DNA from: Akkermansia muciniphila
GTDB taxonomy: Bacteria > Verrucomicrobiota > Verrucomicrobiia > Verrucomicrobiales > Akkermansiaceae
Length of the DNA: 64,000 nucleotides
Direction of reading: 5' to 3'
Assembly (NCBI GenBank): GCA_947624785.1
Contig: CANQLV010000006.1
Coordinates: 62,001-126,000, forward strand
Of this stretch, positions 18,071 to 26,781 are shown one piece after another. Both the position numbers and the translations under genes were made by a program. Each line of letters opens with the position of its first letter. Within the stretch, counting starts at the first letter, position 1. Below the pieces are notes generated by a model. It had not been told where the DNA came from and did no database searches. It saw only the letters and a list, made by a program, of their open reading frames with translations.

Positions 18071-18898
18071 ATGAATCATTCCTGCCGCCACCTCCTGCCG
18101 TACTTTCTTTTCCTGCTATCTTTTACCTGTTCAGCCTCTCCGCCCCAAGAACAGCTCCCCCTCCCCTCTGTCATCAGGAATCCGGACAAACAGAATCCGG
18201 AACTCCTCCGGCTTCAGAAACTGCTGGACAACGGCCAGCTTATCCTGTTTTACCAGGGGGCCGACAAAATGCGGAAAGAAGCCAAACGCTACAGGAAGAA
18301 GGACGTCACGCCCCAGGAACTGACGGACGGACTCTTTCTGTATTACATGATTGCCAAGGCACCGTTCCTTGACCTCAACGACTACAACAATGTCGAATGG
18401 GTTTCCGAGTATAGTGATCTGGATCACACCGTAAAAGAATTCATGTCCAACAGCATCCCGTTCATCGCCCTGACGGACAAAAACAGCAAGCTCCCGAACA
18501 AGGAAGAAGCCCTGCGGTTTTATTTAAGCGCCACCGCGCTGGTGATTAAACAATTCCACAGCCAGGTGGACTACGCTTTTAAAGCTACGGAGATTTGCGC
18601 TGATATGCTCATTGATTACGCCTCCGACATGTCCGGCGAGCAGGAAACCAGGCTGTTCAACACCACAAGCGCCCGCGGAGCGAGAAGCAACAGCGCCCAA
18701 TACATCATCAAAAGCAAGGAACGCGGCTTCATCAGGGAATTGATGACCTGCTTCCCGACCAAGGCACGGGAAGTCAGAAAATACCTCAACCTGGCCGGAT
18801 ATGAAGACAAGGAAATTCCGGCCTTGCTGGACAGAACCGTTGGAAGGGTTCCGGAAGCTGACTATTTATACAAGGGTTTGCCCAAACGAAGTGACTAA
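18071..18898 (+). CDS. Cassette 1 gene B: exported helical protein of unknown function
   Basis: The 275-residue product has a signal peptide (MNHSCRHLLPYFLFLLSFTC, then SAS) with a cysteine that is not in a clear lipobox. The mature part is charged and helix-rich: LRLQKLLDNGQLILFYQGAD, a middle SATALVIKQFHSQVDYAFKA, and a C-terminal FPTKAREVRKYLNLAGYEDK ending in a short helix. The partner in cassette 2 (40780-41688) shares the LKKLLDDGQ start and the FPEKKSEMRKYIKMAGYSDQ end. It starts 17 bases after gene A, so both are probably cotranscribed and coupled. ATG at 18071 is chosen because it begins the signal peptide. I recognise no domain. Confidence 0.75.
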   Translation: MNHSCRHLLPYFLFLLSFTCSASPPQEQLPLPSVIRNPDKQNPELLRLQKLLDNGQLILFYQGADKMRKEAKRYRKKDVTPQELTDGLFLYYMIAKAPFLDLNDYNNVEWVSEYSDLDHTVKEFMSNSIPFIALTDKNSKLPNKEEALRFYLSATALVIKQFHSQVDYAFKATEICADMLIDYASDMSGEQETRLFNTTSARGARSNSAQYIIKSKERGFIRELMTCFPTKAREVRKYLNLAGYEDKEIPALLDRTVGRVPEADYLYKGLPKRSD

Positions 18899-18903
18899 AA
18901 AGA

Positions 18904-19024
18904 CGGCATCCCGAACGTCAGCGTCGTGGAACCTCAGGGCGTCTTCTACTTCTTTGTAAACACCAGCAAGCCGGGGCTTACCTCCCTGAACCTGTGAGAC
19001 AAGATTCTGGAACGCTACAAATAG
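18904..19024 (+). pseudogene. Degenerate duplicate of the aminotransferase 3' region
   Basis: This 121-base stretch aligns without gaps to 16625-16745 of the aminotransferase gene at a constant offset of 2279 bases. I count about 10 mismatches over the 111 bases from 18910. It translates as IPNVSVVEPQGVFYFFVNTS and onward to ILERYK, with an in-frame TGA at 18996-18998. The 5' three quarters and the last part of the parent gene are absent. It lies directly behind cassette 1, so cassette and fragment are bracketed by two copies of the same sequence. Confidence 0.88.
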
Positions 19025-19171
19025 CGCCCCATAAAGGCATTACTGCGGATTAAATCGTACGGCTGATTCTTAACGGATTTGGAATCCGCAGCAGGCCGTA
19101 ACATGAAAAAGCGCATCATGCCTCGCAACCGGGTTGCCCTGTCTTGAAAGTCATGGTTGAATGAACCTCAT

Positions 19172-19687
19172 ATGAATACTCCCGTTCTCAATGACAACCT
19201 GCGCGCCGCCACGGAAGCCCTTTGCAACCTGCTTGCCAAGGAAGACCAGGTTGTGGCCTCCAAGGCAAAAATAGGCCTCTTTTTCCAGAACCCGGAGGCA
19301 ACCAAGCTTTTTGAAGAAGTAAACGCCTACGGAGAAGAACTGCGCAACAAGCACCTGGCCGGGATGCCCCCCACGGAAGAGGAAATCTCCAAGTTCGATA
19401 CCCTGCGTGAAAACGTGGTCAAGAACGATGCCGCCCGCGGCTTCCTGGAAGCGCGCCAGACCATCGATGAACTCCTGAACACCATCAATCATTATCTGGG
19501 CATGTCCATCGACCTTGGCCGCGCGCCCACTCCGGAAGAAATTGAGGAAGCCCGCCAGCGCGCCATGAGCGCCCAGTCCTCCTGTTCCTGCGGCGGCAGC
19601 TGCGACAAGGAAAGCTGCGACTGCGACGGCAATTGCGAGCACGGCCACGATCACAAGGACGGAGGCTGCGGCTGCGGCAACCACTAA
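19172..19687 (+). CDS. YlbF/YmcA-family (DUF964) protein with a cysteine-histidine-rich tail
   Basis: The first about 130 residues are a YlbF-type all-helical domain (ALCNLLAKEDQVVASKAKI, FLEARQTIDELLNTINHYLG). In Firmicutes such proteins form complexes that control RNA processing and development. The last about 35 residues are unlike the family core: clusters CSCGG, CDKESCDCDG, HGHDHKDGGCGCGNH give nine cysteines and several histidines, a likely metal-binding tail. The ATG at 19172 is preferred; an in-frame ATG at 19157 would add five residues. It is a single-gene unit with its own terminator. The role of the tail is unknown. Confidence 0.82.
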   Translation: MNTPVLNDNLRAATEALCNLLAKEDQVVASKAKIGLFFQNPEATKLFEEVNAYGEELRNKHLAGMPPTEEEISKFDTLRENVVKNDAARGFLEARQTIDELLNTINHYLGMSIDLGRAPTPEEIEEARQRAMSAQSSCSCGGSCDKESCDCDGNCEHGHDHKDGGCGCGNH

Positions 19688-19710
19688 AAGCGATCTTTCA
19701 ACCTTTCGTC

Positions 19711-19743
19711 AAACGGCTTCACTCCCAAGGTGAAGCCGTTTTT
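19711..19743 (+). terminator. Rho-independent terminator of the YlbF-family gene
   Basis: A perfect 12-bp stem pairs 19711-19722 with 19730-19741 around a 7-base loop and ends in T residues. Confidence 0.9.
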
Positions 19744-20069
19744 CATTCCCGGCATGGGGCAACGCCGGCCTTCCAGGATATGTCCGTATCCAGCCTGTCA
19801 CACATCCCGCCCTGAAAACCGTCAGGAGCCTCGCAAGCCTTTGCGGCAACCGGAAAGACTGAGTGCCAGCGGACGGATATCAAAAAGTGCGGTCTGTAGC
19901 CGCATATTCTCTCAGATGCCGCAGAGGCCTGCGGCGTTCCATAAAGGCTTTTTGAAAGGAAGGCTGCATTTGCACGCCGCCTGCATTTTCCCAACCCCGC
20001 TTTCTTCATCAGGACGGGCAAGACGCTTGAACGGGAGATGGGCCCATGCTAGCCTCATTCTAAGGAATC

Positions 20070-21080
20070 ATGACTTTTTCCAACCGCCCAGCTTCCGCTT
20101 CCCTGCCGTTCATCAAAACGGATTTCCCGTTGTTCCTGGCTCCGATGGCCGGGGTGACGGACCCCATTTTCCGCACCATCTGCAAGGAACTAGGGGTTGA
20201 CGTCATGGTGACGGAGTTCGTCTCCGCGGAAGGCATTCTCCAGGCATGGGAGAGAAACCGGAGGTACACGAAGATAGAAGACGCGCACCGCCCCATAGGC
20301 ATTCAGCTTTTCGGCGCGGACGGGAACCACATGGGAGAGGCCGCCAGAATCATCCTGGACCACGAAAAGCCGGATTTCATCGACATCAACTTCGGCTGTC
20401 CGGTCCCAAAAGTGGTGGGCAAAAATGGAGGGTCCTCCCTGCTGAAAGACCTGCCCCTGCTGGCCTCCGTGGCCGGAGGCGTGGTGAAAGCCGTGGGCGA
20501 CCGCATCCCCATCACGGCCAAAATACGCATTGGCTGGGATTTCCAGAGCCTGTGCGCCATGGACGCGTGCCGCCTGCTGGAAGATGAGGGGATTTCCATG
20601 ATCACCATTCACGGGCGCACCCGCTCCCAGCAGTATTCCGGCACAGCCAACTGGGACATCATTGACGAATGCGCACGGGCCATGTCCGTGCCGGTCATCG
20701 GGAACGGGGATATTTCCACCCCGCAGGCGGTAGTGTACGTGAAGGAAAACACAGCCGTCAGCGGCGTCATGATCGGCCGGGCGGCCATGGAGAATCCATG
20801 GATTTTCGGAGACGCCAAATATTATCTGCTGCACGGCTCCATGCCTCCGGCCAGGGATCCGCAGGAAAAAACGGACCTGATCCTGCGCCATACCCGGATG
20901 GCCCTGGAGTCCCGCCATTACGGGGATGAGCTCCACACCATGCGCCACATGAGGTCCCGCATTCTGGCTTACACGAAGGGGTTTCCGGGAGCCAAGGAGA
21001 TGCGCTCCCGCCTGGTTCGCGTCTCCAGCATGGCGGAGCTGGAAGACGTGCTTTCCAGCCTTCCCCGCCAGCGGTCCTGA
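20070..21080 (+). CDS. tRNA-dihydrouridine synthase (DusB-like)
   Basis: This flavin enzyme reduces uridines in the tRNA D-loop. The 336-residue TIM-barrel protein shows FLAPMAGVTDPIFRTIC at the FMN site and DINFGCPVPKVVGKNGGSSL with the catalytic cysteine. TIHGRTRSQQYSG and PVIGNGDISTP are phosphate-binding or family loops, followed by GVMIGRAAMENPWIF. The C-terminal helical domain is present. The features fit the DusB subgroup, but the exact target uridine is not fixed by sequence. It is separated from the gsp genes by about 210 bases. Confidence 0.93.
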   Translation: MTFSNRPASASLPFIKTDFPLFLAPMAGVTDPIFRTICKELGVDVMVTEFVSAEGILQAWERNRRYTKIEDAHRPIGIQLFGADGNHMGEAARIILDHEKPDFIDINFGCPVPKVVGKNGGSSLLKDLPLLASVAGGVVKAVGDRIPITAKIRIGWDFQSLCAMDACRLLEDEGISMITIHGRTRSQQYSGTANWDIIDECARAMSVPVIGNGDISTPQAVVYVKENTAVSGVMIGRAAMENPWIFGDAKYYLLHGSMPPARDPQEKTDLILRHTRMALESRHYGDELHTMRHMRSRILAYTKGFPGAKEMRSRLVRVSSMAELEDVLSSLPRQRS

Positions 21081-21291
21081 GAGCGTGAAAAATCCCGCCC
21101 TCCGGGAGATTCCGCAGGCCCGGAAAGCGGCATGGGGGGAAAGCCGTCTCCTCCTCCCCTCTCCGCACCCGAAAAAAAATGCCCTTTTGAGGGAAGCTAA
21201 GTTGACTTTACGCCCCGAACCTGTCAGAAATAGGGGAGTATCCTGCCGTCCCGTTTCGGCAGACTTCCAACCATAGACTCCAGAGATCGAC

Positions 21292-22938
21292 GTGTACTCC
21301 AACGAATCATATCTCATCGAACTTCTTACGCAGGCCGGCTATCTGAATGAAGAGATTCTTCAATACGCGCGCAGTCAAAAATCTCCCACCCAGGACCTGG
21401 TCGATTTCCTGATCCAGGCCAATTATCTTACGGAAGACGTCATCGCGCAGGTGGCGGCATCCACCTCCCTGCTGCCCGTCGTGGACCTGGGCTCCATGCA
21501 CATTCCCCAGGAGGTGTGCGAACTCATCACGCCGGAGCTCGCCAGGCGCTTCCGGGCCATCCCCATTTCCGACGACGGCTTTTCCGTCAACATCGCCATT
21601 GACGACCCGCTGAACCTGGAGACCATGGACAGCCTGCCCCAACTGATGGGGCGCGACGTGATTTTCAGCGTCGCCACCCACAGCGCGGTGGAAAGCCGCC
21701 TGAAAGAATTTTACCGCGACCTGACCGTTCCGGCAGACGCCGCCGGACTGGCTGGGGAAGACGGAGACGCCCCCATCATCCGCCTGGTGCAGCAGATGCT
21801 GACGGACGCCTTCAAGATGCGGGCGTCCGACATTCACATTGAGCCCATGGAAAACCGGCTCCGCATCCGCTACCGCGTGGACGGCAAGCTGGTGGAGGTA
21901 GCCACCCACCCCAAGAAGCTGCTCAGCCCCATCATCGCGCGCCTCAAGGTGATGAGCACCACCATGAGCATCGCGGAAAAGCGCATGCCCCAGGACGGCC
22001 GAATCCAGATGAACATCGGCGGCAAGCAGATTGACCTCCGTGTGTCTTCCGTGCCCAGCAACCACGGGGAAAGCATCGTCATGCGCATTCTGGACAAGTC
22101 AGCCCTGGTGCTGGGCCTCCCCCAGCTCGGCTTCTTCTCGGATGACGAAGCCGTGTTCGACCGCCTCATCACCCTGCCGGACGGCATCATCCTGGTAACG
22201 GGCCCCACCGGGTCCGGTAAGACCACTACTCTTTACGCGTGCTTGAACCACATCAACCGCCCGGACAAAAAGATCATCACGGTGGAAGACCCCGTGGAAT
22301 ACGAACTTTCCGGCATCAACCAGGTAATGGTGAAGGCGGACATCGGCATGACCTTCGCCGCCGCCCTGCGCGCCATGCTCCGCCAGGCTCCCAACATCAT
22401 CATGATCGGGGAAATTCGAGACATGGAGACGGCCAGCATCGCCATCAACGCCTCCCTGACGGGTCACCTGGTATTCTCCACCCTCCACACCAATGACGCC
22501 CCCAGCGCCGTGGCCCGTCTGGCGGACATCGGCATCAAGCGCTTCCTGATCGCCTCTTCCGTCCGGGCCATCATGGCCCAGCGCCTTGTCCGCAAGCTGT
22601 GTGACCGCTGCAAGGTGGACGGCGTGCTGACGGAAAAGCAGGCACATACGCTGAACATTGACATGTCCCGCCTTACCCAGGGCCAGATCAAGGCCCCCCA
22701 CGGCTGCGACTTCTGCCGCGGCGGCGGGTTCAAGGGCCGGATGGGCCTGTTTGAAATTTTCGAGATCGACGACGAAGTGCGCCGCATGATCAACGAGAAC
22801 CTGACCTCCCCCCAGCTGCGCCAGCGCGCCCGGGAACTGGGCATGAGAACCCTGAGAGAAGACGGCGTGCGCAAGGTGCTGGCCGGCCTCACCTCTCCGG
22901 AAGAAGTGCTGAACGTCACCATGGGAGACGCCAACTGA
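21292..22938 (+). CDS. GspE/PilB-type secretion or pilus assembly ATPase, first copy
   Basis: This 548-residue cytoplasmic hexameric ATPase powers pseudopilus or pilus assembly. It has an N-terminal MshEN-like domain (about 1-140), a linker and the ATPase core with ASDIHIEPMENRLRIRYRVD and Walker A GPTGSGKT at 304-311. An Asp box (VEDPVEYELSGINQ), Walker B-like PNIIMIGEIRD and His box TGHLVFSTLHTND follow. A CxxC pair, CDRC and CDFC, forms the expected zinc site. The frame starts with GTG at 21292. It is the first gene of a compact four-gene gsp/pil cluster and is followed after 28 bases by a second ATPase of the same family. Confidence 0.92.
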   Translation: MYSNESYLIELLTQAGYLNEEILQYARSQKSPTQDLVDFLIQANYLTEDVIAQVAASTSLLPVVDLGSMHIPQEVCELITPELARRFRAIPISDDGFSVNIAIDDPLNLETMDSLPQLMGRDVIFSVATHSAVESRLKEFYRDLTVPADAAGLAGEDGDAPIIRLVQQMLTDAFKMRASDIHIEPMENRLRIRYRVDGKLVEVATHPKKLLSPIIARLKVMSTTMSIAEKRMPQDGRIQMNIGGKQIDLRVSSVPSNHGESIVMRILDKSALVLGLPQLGFFSDDEAVFDRLITLPDGIILVTGPTGSGKTTTLYACLNHINRPDKKIITVEDPVEYELSGINQVMVKADIGMTFAAALRAMLRQAPNIIMIGEIRDMETASIAINASLTGHLVFSTLHTNDAPSAVARLADIGIKRFLIASSVRAIMAQRLVRKLCDRCKVDGVLTEKQAHTLNIDMSRLTQGQIKAPHGCDFCRGGGFKGRMGLFEIFEIDDEVRRMINENLTSPQLRQRARELGMRTLREDGVRKVLAGLTSPEEVLNVTMGDAN

Positions 22939-22966
22939 TTTTTCCCCGCAATTCATTCTGATTATT

Positions 22967-24625
22967 ATGGACACCAATCTTACACTGGAACTTTTCATCG
23001 GCCGGGGAATGATCGACAAATCCCTGGCGAAGGACATCAAGGAGGAAATGACCGTCTCCGGCAAGGAGCTGCCGGAAGTGCTTGCGGACTTCGGCATCAT
23101 CGGCAGCAAGGACGATATCTGGCAAATGATCGCCAGCGACCTGGGCACGGAATTCATTACGCTGGACAACTTCCAGCCGGACCCGAACGTGCAGAACATG
23201 ATGCCGGCCACGCTCGTGCGCCTGCACGGCGCCCTGCCCGTGCGGCACGGCCCGGAAGGCCTGTACGTCTGCCTGGTGGACCCCCTGAACCCCCAGACGG
23301 TGGAGGACCTGCGCTTCGCCCTCGGCCAGGACATCCACGTCCTGATCGCTCCGGATTACCAGATTTCCGAACGCATTAACGAACTGTACGGCGGGGAATC
23401 CGCCGCCATGACGGACCTGATGCAGGAGCTCAACAACATGCAGGTCAACAATGAAACGGAAGACTCCGCCGCCGCGCCCGTCATCCGCTTTGTGGACCTG
23501 GTCATCACGCAGGCCATTAAGGAAAAGGCCTCCGACATTCACTTTGAGCCCTTTGAAAAGGAATTCAAAATCCGCTACCGCGTGGACGGCTCCCTTTATG
23601 AAATGCAGCCGCCTCCCGTTCACCTGTCCGTCCCCGTTATTTCCCGCGTCAAGGTCATGGCGAACATGAACATCGCGGAACGCCGCGTTCCGCAGGACGG
23701 ACGAATCGTCAAGCAAATAGGCAACCGGGCGGTGGACATGCGTGTTTCCTCCCTGCCTACCCAGTACGGTGAATCCGTGGTGCTCCGCGTACTGGACCGC
23801 TCTTCCGTCAACCTGAACCTGGACAACCTGGGGCTTCCCCCGCATATTCATGAATATATTCTGGATACGGTCCACAAGCCCAACGGCATTTTCATCGTCA
23901 CCGGCCCCACTGGCGCCGGCAAGACCACTACGCTGTACGCCGCCCTGCGGGAAATCAATACCATTGATTCCAAGGTACTGACGGCGGAGGACCCCGTGGA
24001 ATATGACATCGACGGCATTATCCAGATTCCTATCAATGAAGCCATCGGACTGGATTTCCCGATGGTGCTCCGCGCCTTCCTGCGACAGGACCCGGACCGC
24101 ATCCTGGTGGGGGAAATGCGAGACATGGCGACCGCCCAGATCGCCATCCAGGCATCCCTGACGGGCCACCTGGTGCTCTCCACCCTGCACACGAACGACT
24201 CCGCTGGCGCCATCACGCGACTGGTGGACATGGGCTGCGAACCTTTCCTGGTGGCAGCCTCCCTGGAAGGGGTGCTGGCCCAGCGCCTGGTGCGCACCAT
24301 CTGCCCGGACTGCCGCACGCCGTATGAACCCTCCTCCACCATCCTCTCCCAGCTTGGCGTGTCTCCCTATGAACTGGGGGACAAGCATTTCTTCACGGGC
24401 CGCGGCTGCGACAAATGCTCCAACTCCGGCTACAAGGGCCGCAAGGGAATTTACGAGCTTCTGGATATCAACGATACCCTGCGGGACATGATTACGGACC
24501 GCGCCCCCTCCGTGGTGCTGAAGCAGAAGGCCATTGAAATGGGCATGTCCACCCTGCGTGAAGACGGTCTGAGAAACATTTACGACGGCAATACCACCAT
24601 TGAAGAAGTGCTGAAGTATACTTAA
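22967..24625 (+). CDS. GspE/PilB-type ATPase, second tandem copy
   Basis: The 552-residue product is a paralogue of the preceding gene with the same order: an N-terminal MshEN-like domain, ASDIHFEPFEKEFKIRYRVD, Walker A GPTGAGKT at 313-320, AEDPVEYDIDG, and TGHLVLSTLHTND. CPDC and CDKC make a zinc site. The cores are clearly alike while the N-terminal domains differ. The two may form separate or mixed hexamers, or serve different machines. Both keep all catalytic motifs, so neither looks dead. It precedes the GspF gene by 66 bases. Confidence 0.92.
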   Translation: MDTNLTLELFIGRGMIDKSLAKDIKEEMTVSGKELPEVLADFGIIGSKDDIWQMIASDLGTEFITLDNFQPDPNVQNMMPATLVRLHGALPVRHGPEGLYVCLVDPLNPQTVEDLRFALGQDIHVLIAPDYQISERINELYGGESAAMTDLMQELNNMQVNNETEDSAAAPVIRFVDLVITQAIKEKASDIHFEPFEKEFKIRYRVDGSLYEMQPPPVHLSVPVISRVKVMANMNIAERRVPQDGRIVKQIGNRAVDMRVSSLPTQYGESVVLRVLDRSSVNLNLDNLGLPPHIHEYILDTVHKPNGIFIVTGPTGAGKTTTLYAALREINTIDSKVLTAEDPVEYDIDGIIQIPINEAIGLDFPMVLRAFLRQDPDRILVGEMRDMATAQIAIQASLTGHLVLSTLHTNDSAGAITRLVDMGCEPFLVAASLEGVLAQRLVRTICPDCRTPYEPSSTILSQLGVSPYELGDKHFFTGRGCDKCSNSGYKGRKGIYELLDINDTLRDMITDRAPSVVLKQKAIEMGMSTLREDGLRNIYDGNTTIEEVLKYT

Positions 24626-24691
24626 TGGACAGCCGGATACCGCACCCACCATTTCAACCACCAAGAAGAAAACACTTAAAACACCATATAT

Positions 24692-25960
24692 ATGCCTAAA
24701 TATCAATATACAGCACTTGACCATAAAGGCGACCAGAAAACGGGTACCCTGGAGGCCAATTCCGAAGCGGAGGCCATGGAATCCATCCGGGCGCATGGCC
24801 TGTACCCCACCCAGATCGTAGAAGCGGGCAAAGGCAAGATTCAGCAAACACCCGCCGCCAAGAAAAAGGCCAAGGGAGGCAAAAAGCAAAAAGGCAGGCT
24901 GGGCGGCAGAATCAAGGCCAAGGCCCTGATGATTTTCACCCGCCAGCTCGCCACCCTGATTGACGCAGGGCTTCCCCTGCTCCAGAGCTTGAACGTGCTG
25001 GCCAAGCAGGAGGCGAACCCCAACCTGCGCGTGACCATTGAAGCCCTGGGCGATTCCGTGCAGGGCGGCTCCACCTTCTCCGAAGCGCTGGCCCAGCATC
25101 CCAAAATCTTTGACCGCCTGTTCGTGAACATGGTGAAGGCCGGTGAACTCGGCGGTGTGCTGGAAGTCGTGCTGAACCGCCTGGCGGAATACCAGGAAAA
25201 GGCGCAGAAACTGAAGAGCAAGGTGATCTCCGCCATGGTGTATCCCTCCATCGTGCTGTTCATTGCGGTGGGCATCGTGATCTTCCTGATGCTGGTCATC
25301 GTTCCCAAGTTCAAGGCGATGTTCGCGGAACAGAACCAGGAGCTTCCCGCCATTTCCGAATTCGTGTTCGGCATCAGTGACTGGTTCATGGCCGCGCCCT
25401 TATTCGTGCCCAACGCCGTCATTCTGGCCGCCATCGTCGCCATCCTGTACGCTATCTTCACGGCCATGAGCAAGACGCCCAACGGCCGCCGCAAAATTGA
25501 CTCCGCCCTGCTGACCATGCCGGTCATCGGCAACGTGCAGAGCAAGAGCGCCATCGCCCGCTTCGCCCGTACCTTCGGCACGCTGGTGACATCCGGCGTT
25601 CCCATTCTCCAGGCGCTTACCATCACCAAGGACACCGCCGGCAACATGATCGTGGGAGACGCCATCGGCCTCATCCATGATTCCGTGAAGGAAGGTGAAT
25701 CCGTAGTGACGCCCATGTCTTCTTCCAAGCTCTTCCCGCCCATGGTGATCTCCATGGTGGACGTGGGTGAGGAAACCGGACAGCTCCCGGACATGCTCCT
25801 CAAGATCGCGGACGTGTACGATGATGAAGTGGACAACGCCGTGGGGGCCATGACCTCCATGCTGGAACCCATCATGATCGTATTCCTCGCCGTGGTCGTG
25901 GGCGGCATCGTGTTCGCCATGTTCCTGCCCCTCCTGCAGGTCATTGAAAAAATGGGTTAA
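24692..25960 (+). CDS. GspF/PilC-type inner-membrane platform protein
   Basis: The 422-residue protein is the inner-membrane platform of a type II secretion or type IV pilus system. After an N-terminal domain and a Lys-rich linker (about 55-70), it has two repeats of the GspF domain, starting FTRQLATLIDAGLPLLQSLN and FARTFGTLVTSGVPILQALT. Hydrophobic segments include VYPSIVLFIAVGIVIFLMLV and MIVFLAVVVGGIVFAMFLPL. Length and order fit the family. GspG follows after 19 bases. Confidence 0.94.
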   Translation: MPKYQYTALDHKGDQKTGTLEANSEAEAMESIRAHGLYPTQIVEAGKGKIQQTPAAKKKAKGGKKQKGRLGGRIKAKALMIFTRQLATLIDAGLPLLQSLNVLAKQEANPNLRVTIEALGDSVQGGSTFSEALAQHPKIFDRLFVNMVKAGELGGVLEVVLNRLAEYQEKAQKLKSKVISAMVYPSIVLFIAVGIVIFLMLVIVPKFKAMFAEQNQELPAISEFVFGISDWFMAAPLFVPNAVILAAIVAILYAIFTAMSKTPNGRRKIDSALLTMPVIGNVQSKSAIARFARTFGTLVTSGVPILQALTITKDTAGNMIVGDAIGLIHDSVKEGESVVTPMSSSKLFPPMVISMVDVGEETGQLPDMLLKIADVYDDEVDNAVGAMTSMLEPIMIVFLAVVVGGIVFAMFLPLLQVIEKMG

Positions 25961-25979
25961 CCTCCCCACGCAGAACCAG

Positions 25980-26648
25980 ATGAAGATTCACTCCGCATAC
26001 AGCCGCCTCCGGGCGGCAAAGGGCTTCACCCTCATGGAAATCCTGGTGGTGATGGTCATCATCGTGGTACTGGCCACGCTGACCATCTCCATCTACACCT
26101 GGCTTGAAACCAGAAAGAACGAGCAGGCCACGGAATCCATCGTCCGCAAGATTGAAATGGGGCTGGAAAGCTACCACAGCGACCATGACCGTTACCCCTA
26201 CGGTACGGAAGCCCCCTTCAACAATCACGGCGTGGCCGTGGCAAACGGTGAGGAATACAGCTCCAACGTCGTATACATGGCCCTGTTCGGGGACCACAAG
26301 AATGAAGGCGTGCCCGGCAGGGATACCACCATTTACAATGATGAGCTGAACCCCGCCACCCAGCCCAAGAGCAACCCGACCGTCCGGGAAGTCCACGTGA
26401 AAAGCAAGGACGGAAGGCCGGTCACCCTCTACATTCTGGCGGACCCGTGGGGATCCCCCTACCGCTACCGCCTGGGCAGCGGGCAGGCCATCCCCACCAA
26501 ATCCGCCAATGCCAAGAACCTGAAAATGGGCAACGGCCTGAATCCGGATTATGATTTCTGGTCCTTTGGCAAGGACGGGGACAGTGACCTCAAAGACCCG
26601 CATGCCCCGGAAAACGAGGACGACATCGGCAACCTGCCGAAGTTCTGA
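25980..26648 (+). CDS. GspG-type major pseudopilin
   Basis: The 222-residue prepilin has a class III leader: cleavage is expected between G15 and F16 in AAKGFTLMEILVVMVIIVVL, with the conserved Glu at +5. The hydrophobic helix is followed by a globular domain with YHSDHDRYPYG and ADPWGSPYRYR, the latter typical of GspG, where the loop binds calcium. ATG at 25980 is chosen because it gives a short leader. No GspC, D, K, L or M gene is visible here, so the rest of the machine and its prepilin peptidase lie elsewhere. Confidence 0.92.
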   Translation: MKIHSAYSRLRAAKGFTLMEILVVMVIIVVLATLTISIYTWLETRKNEQATESIVRKIEMGLESYHSDHDRYPYGTEAPFNNHGVAVANGEEYSSNVVYMALFGDHKNEGVPGRDTTIYNDELNPATQPKSNPTVREVHVKSKDGRPVTLYILADPWGSPYRYRLGSGQAIPTKSANAKNLKMGNGLNPDYDFWSFGKDGDSDLKDPHAPENEDDIGNLPKF

Positions 26649-26685
26649 TCCTTCCGTTTTCTCCGCGATCGCCTCTTTCTTCCGG

Positions 26686-26716
26686 CAGCCTTCCTCCCCC
26701 CGGCGGAGGAAGGCTG
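26686..26716 (+). terminator. Strong hairpin after the pseudopilin gene, no T tract
   Basis: A perfect 12-bp stem pairs 26686-26697 with 26705-26716 with a 7-base loop. No T run follows, so it may terminate poorly, or protect the 3' end of the upstream mRNA. Confidence 0.45.
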
Positions 26717-26781
26717 CTCTGCGTACAGGGCACTATTTTCTGGCATCCGGACCGGTCCTGGCGTATGATCCGGGCATTGCC

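Noticed and set aside
21292..26648. A complete type II secretion operon
   Set aside because: Only E, E, F and G homologues are present. No secretin, GspK/L/M or prepilin peptidase is visible in the window.
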